64,000 bases of DNA from Nocardioides humilatus. GTDB lineage: Bacteria > Actinomycetota > Actinomycetes > Propionibacteriales > Nocardioidaceae. A model generated the notes under the pieces. It did not search any database. It was given only the letters and a program-made list of their open reading frames with translations, and was not told the DNA's origin. This document shows positions 24,212 to 33,695 of the stretch, in pieces (position 1 is the stretch's first letter; each line of letters opens with the position of its first letter). The position numbers and the translations under genes were made by a program. The stretch covers positions 310,001 through 374,000 of the forward strand of contig NZ_VUJV01000003.1 of NCBI RefSeq assembly GCF_008373755.1, given 5' to 3'.

Positions 24212-26025
24212 GAGAGGGCCTCCTCGAGCGACGGGTCGGCGGCGAGGAGCTCGCGGTAGGCGGGCACGGTCACCAGCAGCTCGCGGTGGGTCCCGACGTG
24301 GGTGATCGTGCCGCCCTGGAGCAGGGCGACCCGGTCGGCGAGCAGCACCGTCGAGGCGCGGTGGGCCACGATCAGACCCGTGGTGTCGGCGAGCACCCGG
24401 CGCAGCGCTTCCTCGACGAGCGCCTCGGTGTGCACGTCGAGTGCGGACAGGGTGTCGTCGAGCACGAGTACGGCGGGCCGGGCGAGCACCGCGCGGGCGA
24501 GCGCGAGCCGCTGCCGCTGACCACCGGACAGCGCCATGCCCTGCTCGCCGATCCGGGTGTCGAGGCCCCACGGCAGGTCGCGGGCGAAGCCGGCCTGGGC
24601 GACGTCGAGCGCCTCCTCGATCTCGGCGTCCGTCGCGTCGGCGCGACCCAGCGTGAGGTTCTCCCGAGCGCTCATCGAGAAGAGGGTCGGGTCCTCGAAG
24701 GCGGTGGCCACCAGCTGGCGCAGGTGGACCAGCTCGAGGTCGCGGAGGTCGACGCCGTCGATCGTGACCGAGCCACCGGTGACGTCGTAGAGGCGCGGCA
24801 CCAGAGCCGTGAGGGCCGTCTTGCCCGAGCCCGTCGCCCCGACCACGGCGACCGTCTCGCCGGGACGGATGTCGAGGCTGAGGTCACGCAGCACCGGCTC
24901 GTCGGGCGCGTCGGGGAAGGCGAAGTCGACGTGCTCGAAGCGCAGATGACCGCGGGGCTCCGTGATCACCCGGCTGCCGCTGACGATCTCGGACTCGGTG
25001 TCGAAGATCTCCAGGATGCGCGCCGCCGACGTCATCGCCTCCTGGGCCATCGCGAGGATCACGCCGAGCGAGGACACCGGCCAGACCAGGGACAGCATCA
25101 AGGTGATGAAGGCGACCAGCTCGCCCGGGGTGAGGGCGCCCCGGCCGACGCCGATGGCGCCGAACAGCAGCACCACGACGACGGCGCAGTTGGGGATGAC
25201 CTCCAAGAAGGTCCAGAACCGCGCGGACAGCCGCACCTTCTCCATCGAGGTCGCGTGGAGCTGGCGCGCGGCGGTCTCGTACTGCTCGCTGATGTAGCCG
25301 CTGCGACCGAACGACTTGATGACGCGGATCGCAACCGCGGCCTCCTCGGCCCGGGTCGCGAGGTCGCCCTGCTCGTCCTGCACCTTGCGAGAGACGAGGA
25401 CGTATTCCTTCTCGAACCGCATCGACAGCCACACGATCGGCGCGGCAGTGAAGGCGACGACCAGGCCGAGCGGCCAGTACATCGTCAGCAGCACCCCGGT
25501 CACGGCGGTGACCTGCAGGATGTTGATCAGCAAGAAGAGCATCCCGAAGCCGAAGAACCGTCGGATCGAGGACAGGTCGGTGGTCGCGCGCGACAGCAGC
25601 TGCCCCGACTGCCAGCGGCTGTGGAAGCTCATCGGCAGCGCCTGCAGGTGCGCGTAGAGGTCGCCCCGCATCACCGTCTCGACGTTGAGGACCGCGTTGG
25701 ACTGCACCCAGCGCCGCCACCACGTCAAGAACGCCTCGAGAACGCCGAGTGCGAGGACCGCGAGACCCAGCGGCAACACCGGGTCGATCTCACCGTCAGT
25801 GATGGGGCCGTCGATGAGGGCCTTGATCACGAGCGGGATCGCGATGGCCACGACGATGCCGGCGAGGGCCGTGCCGAGCATGACCGCGAGCGCTCCGCGA
25901 TGCGGGCGGAGGTAGGACCGCAGGCGCCACAAGGAGTGGACGCCTGCGGGAGGCAGTCGGTCCGGATCAGCCCCGAGCGGGTCGCGCTCTGACTGACCAG
26001 GACGCTGAGGCGTGGAGGTCGTCAT
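24208..26025 (-). CDS. ABC exporter half-transporter, degenerate Walker B partner
   Basis: A 605-residue fused permease-ATPase. The transmembrane part is at about 45-340 and the ATPase at 375-600. Walker A is GATGSGKTA, the signature is canonical LSGGQ, but Walker B reads VLDDTLSALD, with Asp in place of the catalytic Glu. Its partner has the opposite pattern (Glu present, altered signature). The two changed elements fall in the same composite ATP site, as in known asymmetric exporters. A start at the ATG at 26025 avoids an unlikely Arg/Trp-rich N-terminal tail. It is the first gene of the two-gene unit. Confidence 0.92.
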   Translation of the reverse strand: MTTSTPQRPGQSERDPLGADPDRLPPAGVHSLWRLRSYLRPHRGALAVMLGTALAGIVVAIAIPLVIKALIDGPITDGEIDPVLPLGLAVLALGVLEAFLTWWRRWVQSNAVLNVETVMRGDLYAHLQALPMSFHSRWQSGQLLSRATTDLSSIRRFFGFGMLFLLINILQVTAVTGVLLTMYWPLGLVVAFTAAPIVWLSMRFEKEYVLVSRKVQDEQGDLATRAEEAAVAIRVIKSFGRSGYISEQYETAARQLHATSMEKVRLSARFWTFLEVIPNCAVVVVLLFGAIGVGRGALTPGELVAFITLMLSLVWPVSSLGVILAMAQEAMTSAARILEIFDTESEIVSGSRVITEPRGHLRFEHVDFAFPDAPDEPVLRDLSLDIRPGETVAVVGATGSGKTALTALVPRLYDVTGGSVTIDGVDLRDLELVHLRQLVATAFEDPTLFSMSARENLTLGRADATDAEIEEALDVAQAGFARDLPWGLDTRIGEQGMALSGGQRQRLALARAVLARPAVLVLDDTLSALDVHTEALVEEALRRVLADTTGLIVAHRASTVLLADRVALLQGGTITHVGTHRELLVTVPAYRELLAADPSLEEALS

Positions 26026-26083
26026 CGGTATCCCGAGGTTAGGTCGTGACACCGACAGACCGCGAATCATTTCCCGCAACCGG

Positions 26084-29000
26084 TCAGGCGAGCAGCCCCC
26101 GGACCACACGCAGCGCCACCGAGACCCGGGCCAGGTCGGTGTCGTCGTCGGCACAGATCGCACCGAGCGTCTCCTCCGCCCGACCGACGACCCCGCCGGT
26201 CGACGTCTCCCAGTCGGCCACCCGACGTGCCGCGTCGCCGCGCAGCTCCTCGGGGTCCTCCCGGGCGACGATGCCCTCGTCGGCCTCGGTCGTGGCGAGC
26301 ACCTCGGCCGTCAGCTGGGCGTGCACCGAGTGCAGGTCGTCGCGCAACGCGGCGCGTGCCATCGTCTGCCACTGGTCGGCACGCGGCAGCTCGACGATGC
26401 GCTGCTGCAGCATCGACAACCCGAGCCGCTCGCCGAGGGCGAAGTGCACCCGGGCGACGTCCGGCGGCGGCAGGTGGTCGCGCTCCGCGATGTCGACGAC
26501 GTTGAGGAGCGAGTAGGCGACGTCGTACGACGCCACCCGAGCCGCGAGCTCCTCCGGCACCTTCTGCTGGACCAGCGATGCCCGACGCGCGTCGTAGGCG
26601 GCGAGCTCACGGCCGGTCAGCAGCTCGGGCAGCGCGAGCATGGTCGCCTGGACCGGCCCGGCGAAGAGGTCGACGGTCGCCTGGCTGTCGAGCGGCGGCC
26701 GCCGGTTGGTGATCAACCAGCGCGACGCGCGCTCGACGAGCGTGCGCATGTCGACCCGCATCCGGGTCTGCACCGCGGCGTCGATCCGGTTGTCGTAGGT
26801 CGCGAGCTCCTCACGCAGCTGCAGCGACCCGAAGATCTCCCGCGCCACGAAGTTGGCCCGGGTCAGCTCGGCGGCCGGCGCCCCGGTCTCCCCCGCTAGC
26901 CGCAGCCAGTAGGTCATGCCCGCGCCGTTGACGAGGTCGTTGACCACCTGGGTCACGATGATCTCGCGGCGCAGGGGGTGCTCCTCGATCTGCGCACCGA
27001 ACCCGTCGCGGACCGCGTGCGGGAAGTAGGAGAGCAGGTCGATGACGCAGTAGGGATCCTCGGGCAGGTCGGAGGTGAGCAGCTCCTCGGCGAGCACGAT
27101 CTTCGTGTAGGCCATCAGCACCGACAGCTCGGGCTGGCTGAGTGCGCCACCGGCCTCGAGCCGCCGCTTGACCTCCGCTGTCGGCGGCAGCGCCTCCAGG
27201 TCCCGGTCGAGCCGCCCCTCGGTCTCGAGCTGGTGCATCCACTGCTCGTGGACGTGGAGCAGCGACGGAGAGTTCTTCGCGGCGTTGGCCAACGCGAGGT
27301 TCTGCTCGTAGTTGTCCCGCAGCACGAGGTCGGCGACGTCGTCGGTCATGGAGGCCAGCAGGGCGTTGCGCTGCTTCTCGGTCAGGTCGCCGTCGGCGAC
27401 GATCCGGTCGAGCAGGATCTTGAGGTTGACCTCGCGGTCGGAGGTGTCGACCCCGGCGGAGTTGTCGATGAAGTCGGTGTTGATCCGACCACCGTCACGG
27501 GCGTACTCGATCCGACCCCGCTGCGTGCAGCCCAGGTTGCCGCCCTCGCCGACCACCCGGGCACGGAGCTGGGTGCCGTCGACCCGGATGGAGTCGTTGG
27601 CCTTGTCGCCCGCGTCGGCGTTGGTCTCCGTCGACGCCTTCACGTAGGTGCCGATCCCGCCGTTCCACAGCAGGTCGACCGGAGCGAGCAGGATCGCCTT
27701 CATCAGCTCCGCGGGCGTGAGGGTCTCGACGTGGCCGACGATCCCGAGCGCGGCACGGATCTCCGGCGACACCGGGATCGCCTTGGCGGACCGCGAGAAG
27801 ATCCCGCCACCCTTCGAGATCAGCGACTTGTCGTAGTCCTGCCAGCTCGAGCGCGGCAGCTCGAAGAGCCGCTTGCGCTCGGCGAACGAGGACGCCGCGT
27901 CGGGCTCGGGGTCGATGAAGATGTCGCGGTGGTCGAACGCGGCGACCAGCCGGATGTGCTCGGAGCAGAGCATGCCGTTGCCGAAGACATCGCCCGACAT
28001 GTCACCCACGCCGGCCACCGTGATGTCCTCGGTCTGGCAGTCGGTGCCCAGCTCACGGAAGTGGCGTCGTACGGACACCCAGGCGCCGCGCGCCGTGATG
28101 CCCATCGCCTTGTGGTCGTAGCCGACCGAGCCGCCGCTGGCGAAGGCGTCACCCAGCCAGAAGCCGTAGTCCTTCGACACACCGTTGGCGATGTCGGAGA
28201 AGGTCGCGGTGCCCTTGTCAGCGGCGACGACCAGGTAGGAGTCGTTGCCGTCGCGACGTACGACGCGCGGCGGCTCCACGGTCTCGCCGCCGACCAGGTT
28301 GTCGGTGACGTCGAGCAGGCCGCGGATGAACGTCTTGTAGCACTCGATCCCCTCGGCCAGCCACGCGTCGCGGCCGCCCTCGCCCGCCGGGTCGGGCAGG
28401 TGCTTGGCGTAGAACCCGCCCTTCGCGCCGACCGGCACGATCACGGTGTTCTTGACCATCTGCGCCTTGACCAGGCCGAGGATCTCGGTGCGGAAGTCGT
28501 CGCGGCGGTCGGACCAGCGCAGCCCTCCGCGCGCGACCGCGCCGAAGCGCAGGTGCACGCCCTCGACCCTCGGCGAGTAGACGAAGATCTCGAACTTCGG
28601 CCGGGGCTCGGGCAGGTCGGGGATGGCGGACGGCTCCATCTTGAGCGACAGGTAGGACTTCGGTCGCTTGGAGTCGTCAGCGTGCTGGAAGTAGTTGGTG
28701 CGCAGGGTCGCCCGGATGTGGGTGAGGTAGGAGCGCAGGATCCGGTCGTGGTCGAGGCTCACCACGTCGTCGAGGGCGGCCTTGATCCGGCCCTCGAGGT
28801 CGGCAGCGCGCTCCTGGCGGACGGCGTCGTCGAGGTCGGGGTCGAAGTTGGTCTCGAAGAGCGCGACGAGCATCCGGGCGAGGTCGACGTTGTCGGCCAA
28901 CGCTCCCTCGATCGAGTCGATCGCGAAGGGTGAGTTGCCCTGTCGCATGTATTTCGCGTAAGCCCGCAGCAGCATCGCCTGGCGCCAGGTCAGCGAAGCC

Positions 29001-31018
29001 CGCAGCACCAGCGCGTTGAACCCGTCGATCTCGGTGAAGCCGTCCCAGATGGCGCGCAGGGCGTCGGCGAACAGCTCGCGCGCCTGGTCGGGCAGGGCCC
29101 GGTGGTAACGCAGGCCGAAGTCGTAGATGTGCGAGACCCGATCGAGCCCGTCGAGTCCGTAGGGCCGCTCGTCGACGACCTCGACGCCCATCGACGAGAG
29201 CATCGGGAGCACCTCGGACAGCGACAGCGGCGGTCCGACGCGGAAGACCTTGAGTCGCGCCTCGCCGTCGGGTGCGTCGAGCTCGGAGTAGAGCGCCTGG
29301 TCGATCCCGGCCTCGCCCTGGATCGCCTCCAGCCGGCCGAGGTCCACCGCCGCAGTGCGCGCCGCGAAGTCCTCCTTGTAGGCCTCGGGGAAGGCGTCGA
29401 CGTAACGACGGCCGAGGATGGCGCCGACCTCCTCGCCGTACTCGGCCGAGACGGCGTGCAGGAAGTCCTCGTGCCAGGACCGCGACGCGTCGATGAGCCG
29501 ACGCTCGAGGTCGGCGGTGTCGATGTCGGGGATGGTCTCGCCGGCGGGCATGCGGACGACGAAGTGGACCCGTGCGGTCGTCGACTCGCTGATGCTGACG
29601 TTGAACTCGATCGCGTCGGGGTCGATCTTCCCGTCGCCGATCGTCTGCGCCAGGATCCGCACGAACTTCTGGCGCACGCCCGTGTTGTAGCGGTCGCGCG
29701 GCAGGTAGACCAGGACCGACAGGTAGCGGTCATAGGTGTCGCGCCGGATGAGAAGACGTACGGCGCGCCGCTCGCGCGCCTGCATGGCGGCCTCGGCGAT
29801 CGGGGCGAGCTCCTCGACGGGCGTGTGGAACAGCTCGTCGCGCGGGTAGGTCTCGAGGGTGTCGAGCAGCGCGTTGCCGTCATGGCTGCGCGGGTCGAGG
29901 CCGGTGCGCTCGAGCACCTCGTGGACCTTCCGGCGCAGCAGCGGCACGCGCAGCACCGACTCGGTGTAGGCCGCGCTGGACAGCAGACCGAGGAAGCGGC
30001 GCTCGCCGATGACCTCGCCCTCAGCGTTGAAGGTCTTGACGCCCACGTAGTCGAGGTAGGCGGGCCGGTGCACGGTCGCGCGCGAGTTGGCCTTGGCCAG
30101 GACCAGCAGGTTCTTCTCGCGTGCCTTGGCCTTGACGGCACCGGACAACCGGCCGAAGGAGGCCGACTTGTGGTCCTGTGCGGAGCCGTCGCGCAAGATG
30201 CCGAGGCCGCTGCCGGGCACGGGCCGCAGGGTGTCGGTCTCCCCGCCGTCGTCGGCGGACTGCTCGAGCTGGTACTCCCGGTAGCCCAGGAAGGTGAAGT
30301 GCTCGTCAGCGAGCCAGGTCAACAGCTCGCGCCCCTCCTGGACCTCGTCGGCCGGCAGCGGCGGTGGGCTGCTCTCCAGGTCGGCCACCGTGGCGTGGAC
30401 CTGCTCCTGCATGGCCGCCCAGTCCTCGACCGAGGCACGGACGTCGCCCAGCACGCGTCGGCAGTCGTCGGCGATGCGCTCGGCCTCGCCGGAGTCCTCG
30501 GCGAGCCGGTCGATCTCGACGTGCATCCACGACTCGCGGTGGGCGCCCTCAGGGGGCTTCGACGATCCGGCCGAGACCGGGTGGATGGCGACCAGCTGGC
30601 CGGCCTCGTCCCGCTCGACGTCGAGGGTCGGGTGGAGGACCAGCCGAGCGTCGCGGTGCTGGCGGGCCAGCTCCATCGTCAGCGAGTCGACGAGGAAGGA
30701 CATGTCGTCGGCCACGACCTCCACGACGGAATGGCCGTCGGCCGACCAGCCGTGCTCGGCCACGGTCGGCGTGTAGACCCGCACCTTGGTCACGCCCGGT
30801 CGGCGCTCGGCGGCGAGGTGATGGTGCGAGGCGTAGGCGCCGTAGACGTCCACGTCGCTGCGGTCGGCGAGCTCGTCGGTGCCTACATGGCGGTAGTAGG
30901 CCACCAGGAGGGGCACGATGGCATCGCTCGGGAGCGATGCGGCGCCCTTGCCATGGCGAGCCACCTCGGCTGCCTGCTCGAAGATCTGGTCACGGTCGGT
31001 ATGCGTCGTCGTTGACAC
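26084..31018 (-). CDS. gdh: NAD-dependent glutamate dehydrogenase, large (GDH_L180) class
   Basis: A 1644-residue cytoplasmic enzyme, a normal length for the 180-kDa GDH class of Actinobacteria. It oxidises glutamate to 2-oxoglutarate and ammonia with NAD+. The long N-terminal half carries ACT-like regulatory modules. The catalytic core lies in the middle, with PVGAKGGFYAK (about residue 870) holding the active lysine and VAGVGDMSGDVFGNG close after. The C-terminal quarter is the helical domain of this class. A GTG start at 31018 lacks a Shine-Dalgarno sequence and sits just below a -10-like GATACT, so translation is probably leaderless. In mycobacteria this enzyme is controlled by the GarA FHA protein; no garA is in this window. 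Confidence 0.96.
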   Translation of the reverse strand: MSTTTHTDRDQIFEQAAEVARHGKGAASLPSDAIVPLLVAYYRHVGTDELADRSDVDVYGAYASHHHLAAERRPGVTKVRVYTPTVAEHGWSADGHSVVEVVADDMSFLVDSLTMELARQHRDARLVLHPTLDVERDEAGQLVAIHPVSAGSSKPPEGAHRESWMHVEIDRLAEDSGEAERIADDCRRVLGDVRASVEDWAAMQEQVHATVADLESSPPPLPADEVQEGRELLTWLADEHFTFLGYREYQLEQSADDGGETDTLRPVPGSGLGILRDGSAQDHKSASFGRLSGAVKAKAREKNLLVLAKANSRATVHRPAYLDYVGVKTFNAEGEVIGERRFLGLLSSAAYTESVLRVPLLRRKVHEVLERTGLDPRSHDGNALLDTLETYPRDELFHTPVEELAPIAEAAMQARERRAVRLLIRRDTYDRYLSVLVYLPRDRYNTGVRQKFVRILAQTIGDGKIDPDAIEFNVSISESTTARVHFVVRMPAGETIPDIDTADLERRLIDASRSWHEDFLHAVSAEYGEEVGAILGRRYVDAFPEAYKEDFAARTAAVDLGRLEAIQGEAGIDQALYSELDAPDGEARLKVFRVGPPLSLSEVLPMLSSMGVEVVDERPYGLDGLDRVSHIYDFGLRYHRALPDQARELFADALRAIWDGFTEIDGFNALVLRASLTWRQAMLLRAYAKYMRQGNSPFAIDSIEGALADNVDLARMLVALFETNFDPDLDDAVRQERAADLEGRIKAALDDVVSLDHDRILRSYLTHIRATLRTNYFQHADDSKRPKSYLSLKMEPSAIPDLPEPRPKFEIFVYSPRVEGVHLRFGAVARGGLRWSDRRDDFRTEILGLVKAQMVKNTVIVPVGAKGGFYAKHLPDPAGEGGRDAWLAEGIECYKTFIRGLLDVTDNLVGGETVEPPRVVRRDGNDSYLVVAADKGTATFSDIANGVSKDYGFWLGDAFASGGSVGYDHKAMGITARGAWVSVRRHFRELGTDCQTEDITVAGVGDMSGDVFGNGMLCSEHIRLVAAFDHRDIFIDPEPDAASSFAERKRLFELPRSSWQDYDKSLISKGGGIFSRSAKAIPVSPEIRAALGIVGHVETLTPAELMKAILLAPVDLLWNGGIGTYVKASTETNADAGDKANDSIRVDGTQLRARVVGEGGNLGCTQRGRIEYARDGGRINTDFIDNSAGVDTSDREVNLKILLDRIVADGDLTEKQRNALLASMTDDVADLVLRDNYEQNLALANAAKNSPSLLHVHEQWMHQLETEGRLDRDLEALPPTAEVKRRLEAGGALSQPELSVLMAYTKIVLAEELLTSDLPEDPYCVIDLLSYFPHAVRDGFGAQIEEHPLRREIIVTQVVNDLVNGAGMTYWLRLAGETGAPAAELTRANFVAREIFGSLQLREELATYDNRIDAAVQTRMRVDMRTLVERASRWLITNRRPPLDSQATVDLFAGPVQATMLALPELLTGRELAAYDARRASLVQQKVPEELAARVASYDVAYSLLNVVDIAERDHLPPPDVARVHFALGERLGLSMLQQRIVELPRADQWQTMARAALRDDLHSVHAQLTAEVLATTEADEGIVAREDPEELRGDAARRVADWETSTGGVVGRAEETLGAICADDDTDLARVSVALRVVRGLLA

Positions 31019-31026
31019 AACGCCAC

Positions 31027-31032
31027 AGTATC
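31027..31032 (-). promoter_or_regulatory. Candidate -10 element for gdh (leaderless start)
   Basis: The hexamer GATACT reads toward gdh and ends 8 bases before its GTG, placing the transcription start at or next to the start codon. This matches the leaderless pattern common in Actinobacteria. No convincing -35 was found. Confidence 0.45.
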
Positions 31033-31140
31033 GTCGGCGCCTACCTGCCGCAGCGGGAGGATTTACATGTTCATCAGGTCGTGACCAGGACGTGTCCAGG
31101 TCGTCGCGAACGCCGTGCCCGATGCGACAAGATGTCCGCC

Positions 31141-31623
31141 ATGAGGTTCCAGCGCACGGCGACTTACGACGCCGCCCCAGCCGAAGTCTTCGCGATGCTC
31201 AGCGACCCCGCCTGGCGGGCAGCGGTCGGTGCCGCGCAGGGGGTGACGTCGCAGAAGGTGACCGTGACGCCCGAGGGCGACGGCTGCCGGATCGTCATCG
31301 ACGAGCTGCAGAACACGGCCGGCCTGCCGGCCATCGCCAAGAAGATCGCCGGCGAGACGACGCGAGCGGTGGTCACCGAGGTGTGGTCCTCCCCCACGAG
31401 CGGCACGGTCGAGATCGTCGCCCCGGGCAAGCCGACCAAGATGGTCGGCACGACCCGGCTGGTGGCCGACGGCGACCGAACCCAGCAGGTCACCGAGCTC
31501 GAGTGCACCGTCAAGGTGCCGCTGATCAGCGGCAAGCTCGAGCAGCTGATGGTCGACAACATCAATGCCGGACGCACGGTCGAGGAGACCGTCGGCGCGG
31601 CGTGGCTGAAGGGCGAGCGCTGA
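31141..31623 (+). CDS. DUF2505 domain protein, first paralogue
   Basis: A 160-residue protein with the SRPBCC/START-like outline typical of DUF2505: an opening strand (RFQRTATYDAAPAEVFAMLSDPAW), several beta strands and a C-terminal helix. Such folds bind small hydrophobic ligands in a cavity, but no function is established for DUF2505. An ATG three codons earlier (31132) is an alternative start; neither has a clear Shine-Dalgarno sequence. It is divergent from gdh with a 122-base shared upstream region, and followed one base after its stop by a paralogue. Confidence 0.82.
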   Translation: MRFQRTATYDAAPAEVFAMLSDPAWRAAVGAAQGVTSQKVTVTPEGDGCRIVIDELQNTAGLPAIAKKIAGETTRAVVTEVWSSPTSGTVEIVAPGKPTKMVGTTRLVADGDRTQQVTELECTVKVPLISGKLEQLMVDNINAGRTVEETVGAAWLKGER

Positions 31624-31624
31624 G

Positions 31625-32110
31625 ATGGCGACCCGCATCGTGCACGAGCTGAAGTACGACGCCCCTCTCGACGCCGTGGTCGCGATGCTCGCCGACCCGG
31701 CCTTCCGCAACGAGGTGTGCGTCAACCAGCGCGCGACCCGCCACTCGGTGAAGATCGACGGCGTGCAGGGCGACCCGATGAAGGTGCTGATCGACTACGC
31801 CCAGCCCACCGACAAGGTGCCGGGCTTCGCCAAGAAGTTCGTCGGCAACGAGGTCGAGATCAGTCAGGCCGAGACCTGGACGAGCCCGACCCACGGCGAC
31901 ATCCATGTGACGATCCCGGGCAAGCCCGGCGAGATGCACGGCACCGCCGTTCTCACCGAGAAGGACGGCGTCACGACCGAGACCGTGACGCTCGACATCA
32001 CCGTCAAGATCCCGCTCGTCGCGGGCAAGATCGAGGGCCTGATCGGCAAGATCTTCGGCTCCGCCATGCGGGCCGAAGGACGCACCGGCGTCGCCTGGCT
32101 GGCCCGCTAG
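31625..32110 (+). CDS. DUF2505 domain protein, second paralogue
   Basis: A 161-residue paralogue of the preceding protein. Both start with a strand of the type YDAPLDAVVAMLADPAFR, share the TWTSPTHGDIHVTIPGKPG region and end in a helix carrying VAWLAR. The start codon is one base after the previous stop, so the two are co-translated. A tandem pair may form a heterodimer or hold different ligands. Function is not known. Confidence 0.83.
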   Translation: MATRIVHELKYDAPLDAVVAMLADPAFRNEVCVNQRATRHSVKIDGVQGDPMKVLIDYAQPTDKVPGFAKKFVGNEVEISQAETWTSPTHGDIHVTIPGKPGEMHGTAVLTEKDGVTTETVTLDITVKIPLVAGKIEGLIGKIFGSAMRAEGRTGVAWLAR

Positions 32111-32117
32111 GGCCGAG

Positions 32118-32139
32118 CCAGGCGACCGGTCGCTCCTGG
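32118..32139. terminator. Hairpin between convergent DUF2505 and secreted-protein genes
   Basis: The perfect 12-base palindrome GCGACCGGTCGC (32122-32133) is flanked by CCAGG and CCTGG arms, with a one- or two-base bulge. It sits in the 42-base gap between two convergent genes, so a two-way terminator is the simplest reading. Confidence 0.4.
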
Positions 32140-32152
32140 GCCGCTCCCCCGG

Positions 32153-33511
32153 TCAGCAGCACTTGGTGCCGCTGATGATCCCGTCGCCCGGCGGGAGCTC
32201 GAAGGTCATCTCGAAGTGGAGCACGTCCGCGTCGTGGTGCGGCCCGTTCTCGAACTTACGGTGCCGGTGGTCGTGGTCCGCGAACGGGCCGTAGGCGACC
32301 TCGACCTCGAGGCAGGGCTCCGACCAGTTGTCGGTGCCGACCTTGAAGGCCGTCATCTGCGAGCAGTAGGACGGTGTGCCGACGTAGAGACCATCGGCGG
32401 GCGACCACTGCGCGGTCGTCGTCGGGCTGGTCTTCCACGGCGTGCCGAGCCCGAGGCAGGCGATGTTGCCACCAGTGGCGTAGGGGCTCTGGTCGCGCAT
32501 GTAGAGCGCATCGTCACCGGTGAGGTCGACCCGGACCTCCTTGTAGGCATCGGCCGAGGAGTCGTTGAACGTCCCGCTGTGGCCGCGGTAGTCGGTCGTG
32601 CAGGCCTGGACCTCCGGACCGCCGATCGCGCTGGTCAACGTGTGCTGACCGGTCGACGACGTGGTGCTGGCCTGCAGGACCGTCGCGGACCCCGTCGACG
32701 TGGCGCTGAGCTCGCTACCGACACACGGCTGGTTGGCCGGGCAGTCCTTGATGTCGAACTTCCCGGTGCCGGCCAGGGCGGTCGGCGAACCACTCGCCAC
32801 GTTGGAGTACGGCGACTCGCCCACCGCGTTCACGACCGTGGCCTTGTAGTAGTAAGTCGTCCCGACGGCACCGGTGGTGTCGTCGAAGTGGCCGGTCGGG
32901 AGCGTGCCGGTGATCTGCGTGTAGGGACCGGCCGACGCGGCGCTCCGGTAGAGCCGATAGCCGGTGATCGGGCTGCCACCGTCGTTCGCACCCGCGGACC
33001 ACACGAGCCGGACGATGCCCACCATGCTCGTCGCAGTCAGACCGACCGCGGCTGACGGCGCGTGCGGCGCCACGGTGACCTGCTTCGTGCCGCTGCTCGC
33101 GGACGCGATGCTGTCGCCGGCATAGGTGGCCGTGACGGTGACGTTGCCGACCGGCAGTGCGGTGGTCGTGAGGCTGGCAGTACAGATCGTGATCGTGAAC
33201 AGGCACCCGCTCGGCAGGTTGGCCGATCCGAGCTGGACGGGCGGACCGCCGGCCGTGGCGGTGAAGGTCACCTGTCGGCTCGGGGCGATCAGGATGCCGC
33301 CCAGGCCCGAGATGCTGACGGTCGCGGTCAAGGTGACCGGAGCGTCCTTGACCGTCGAGGTCGGACTGGCCGCGAGCGTGGTGGTCGTGGGGATGATCGC
33401 GCTGGCCGGTGCCGGGACGAACCCGACGGCAGCGACAGGGAGCGCTGCGGTGAGAGCGATCATGGCGCCGGTGGCGACCTGACGGCGTCGCCGGACGAGG
33501 TGCTGGAGCAT
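32153..33511 (-). CDS. Secreted protein with Ig-like and fibronectin type III domains
   Basis: A 452-residue exported protein with a twin-Arg-free signal peptide (RRRR, then a hydrophobic core ending at APASA near 38). A bacterial Ig-like domain spans about 40-150 (TTLAASPTSTV ... GNVTVTATYAGD), and a fibronectin type III domain about 152-245 (AGANDGGSPITGYRLYR, TTYYYKATVVNAVGES). The remaining 200 residues are an unrecognised Cys-containing domain with a His-rich stretch (DHDHRHRKFENGPHHD) and the C-terminal end GTKCC. It is probably an extracellular adhesin or carbohydrate-binding protein; the C-terminal domain could carry activity. The gene is divergent from the cyclase gene. Confidence 0.78.
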   Translation of the reverse strand: MLQHLVRRRRQVATGAMIALTAALPVAAVGFVPAPASAIIPTTTTLAASPTSTVKDAPVTLTATVSISGLGGILIAPSRQVTFTATAGGPPVQLGSANLPSGCLFTITICTASLTTTALPVGNVTVTATYAGDSIASASSGTKQVTVAPHAPSAAVGLTATSMVGIVRLVWSAGANDGGSPITGYRLYRSAASAGPYTQITGTLPTGHFDDTTGAVGTTYYYKATVVNAVGESPYSNVASGSPTALAGTGKFDIKDCPANQPCVGSELSATSTGSATVLQASTTSSTGQHTLTSAIGGPEVQACTTDYRGHSGTFNDSSADAYKEVRVDLTGDDALYMRDQSPYATGGNIACLGLGTPWKTSPTTTAQWSPADGLYVGTPSYCSQMTAFKVGTDNWSEPCLEVEVAYGPFADHDHRHRKFENGPHHDADVLHFEMTFELPPGDGIISGTKCC

Positions 33512-33695
33512 GACGAACCTCGGTCTCGTGCACCCGAGATATCGGATGTGGAGCGGCCCTCCGGGGAGACCCGGACCCGAGAAGGGGACTCTTCGAAACT
33601 AGGCCGCTTAACTCGCGATGTCATCAGGGATATCCCTCTTCCAACGACCGCCACCCGATCGCATCATGGACTGCGGGGGCGTGGGAGAGGACGCG

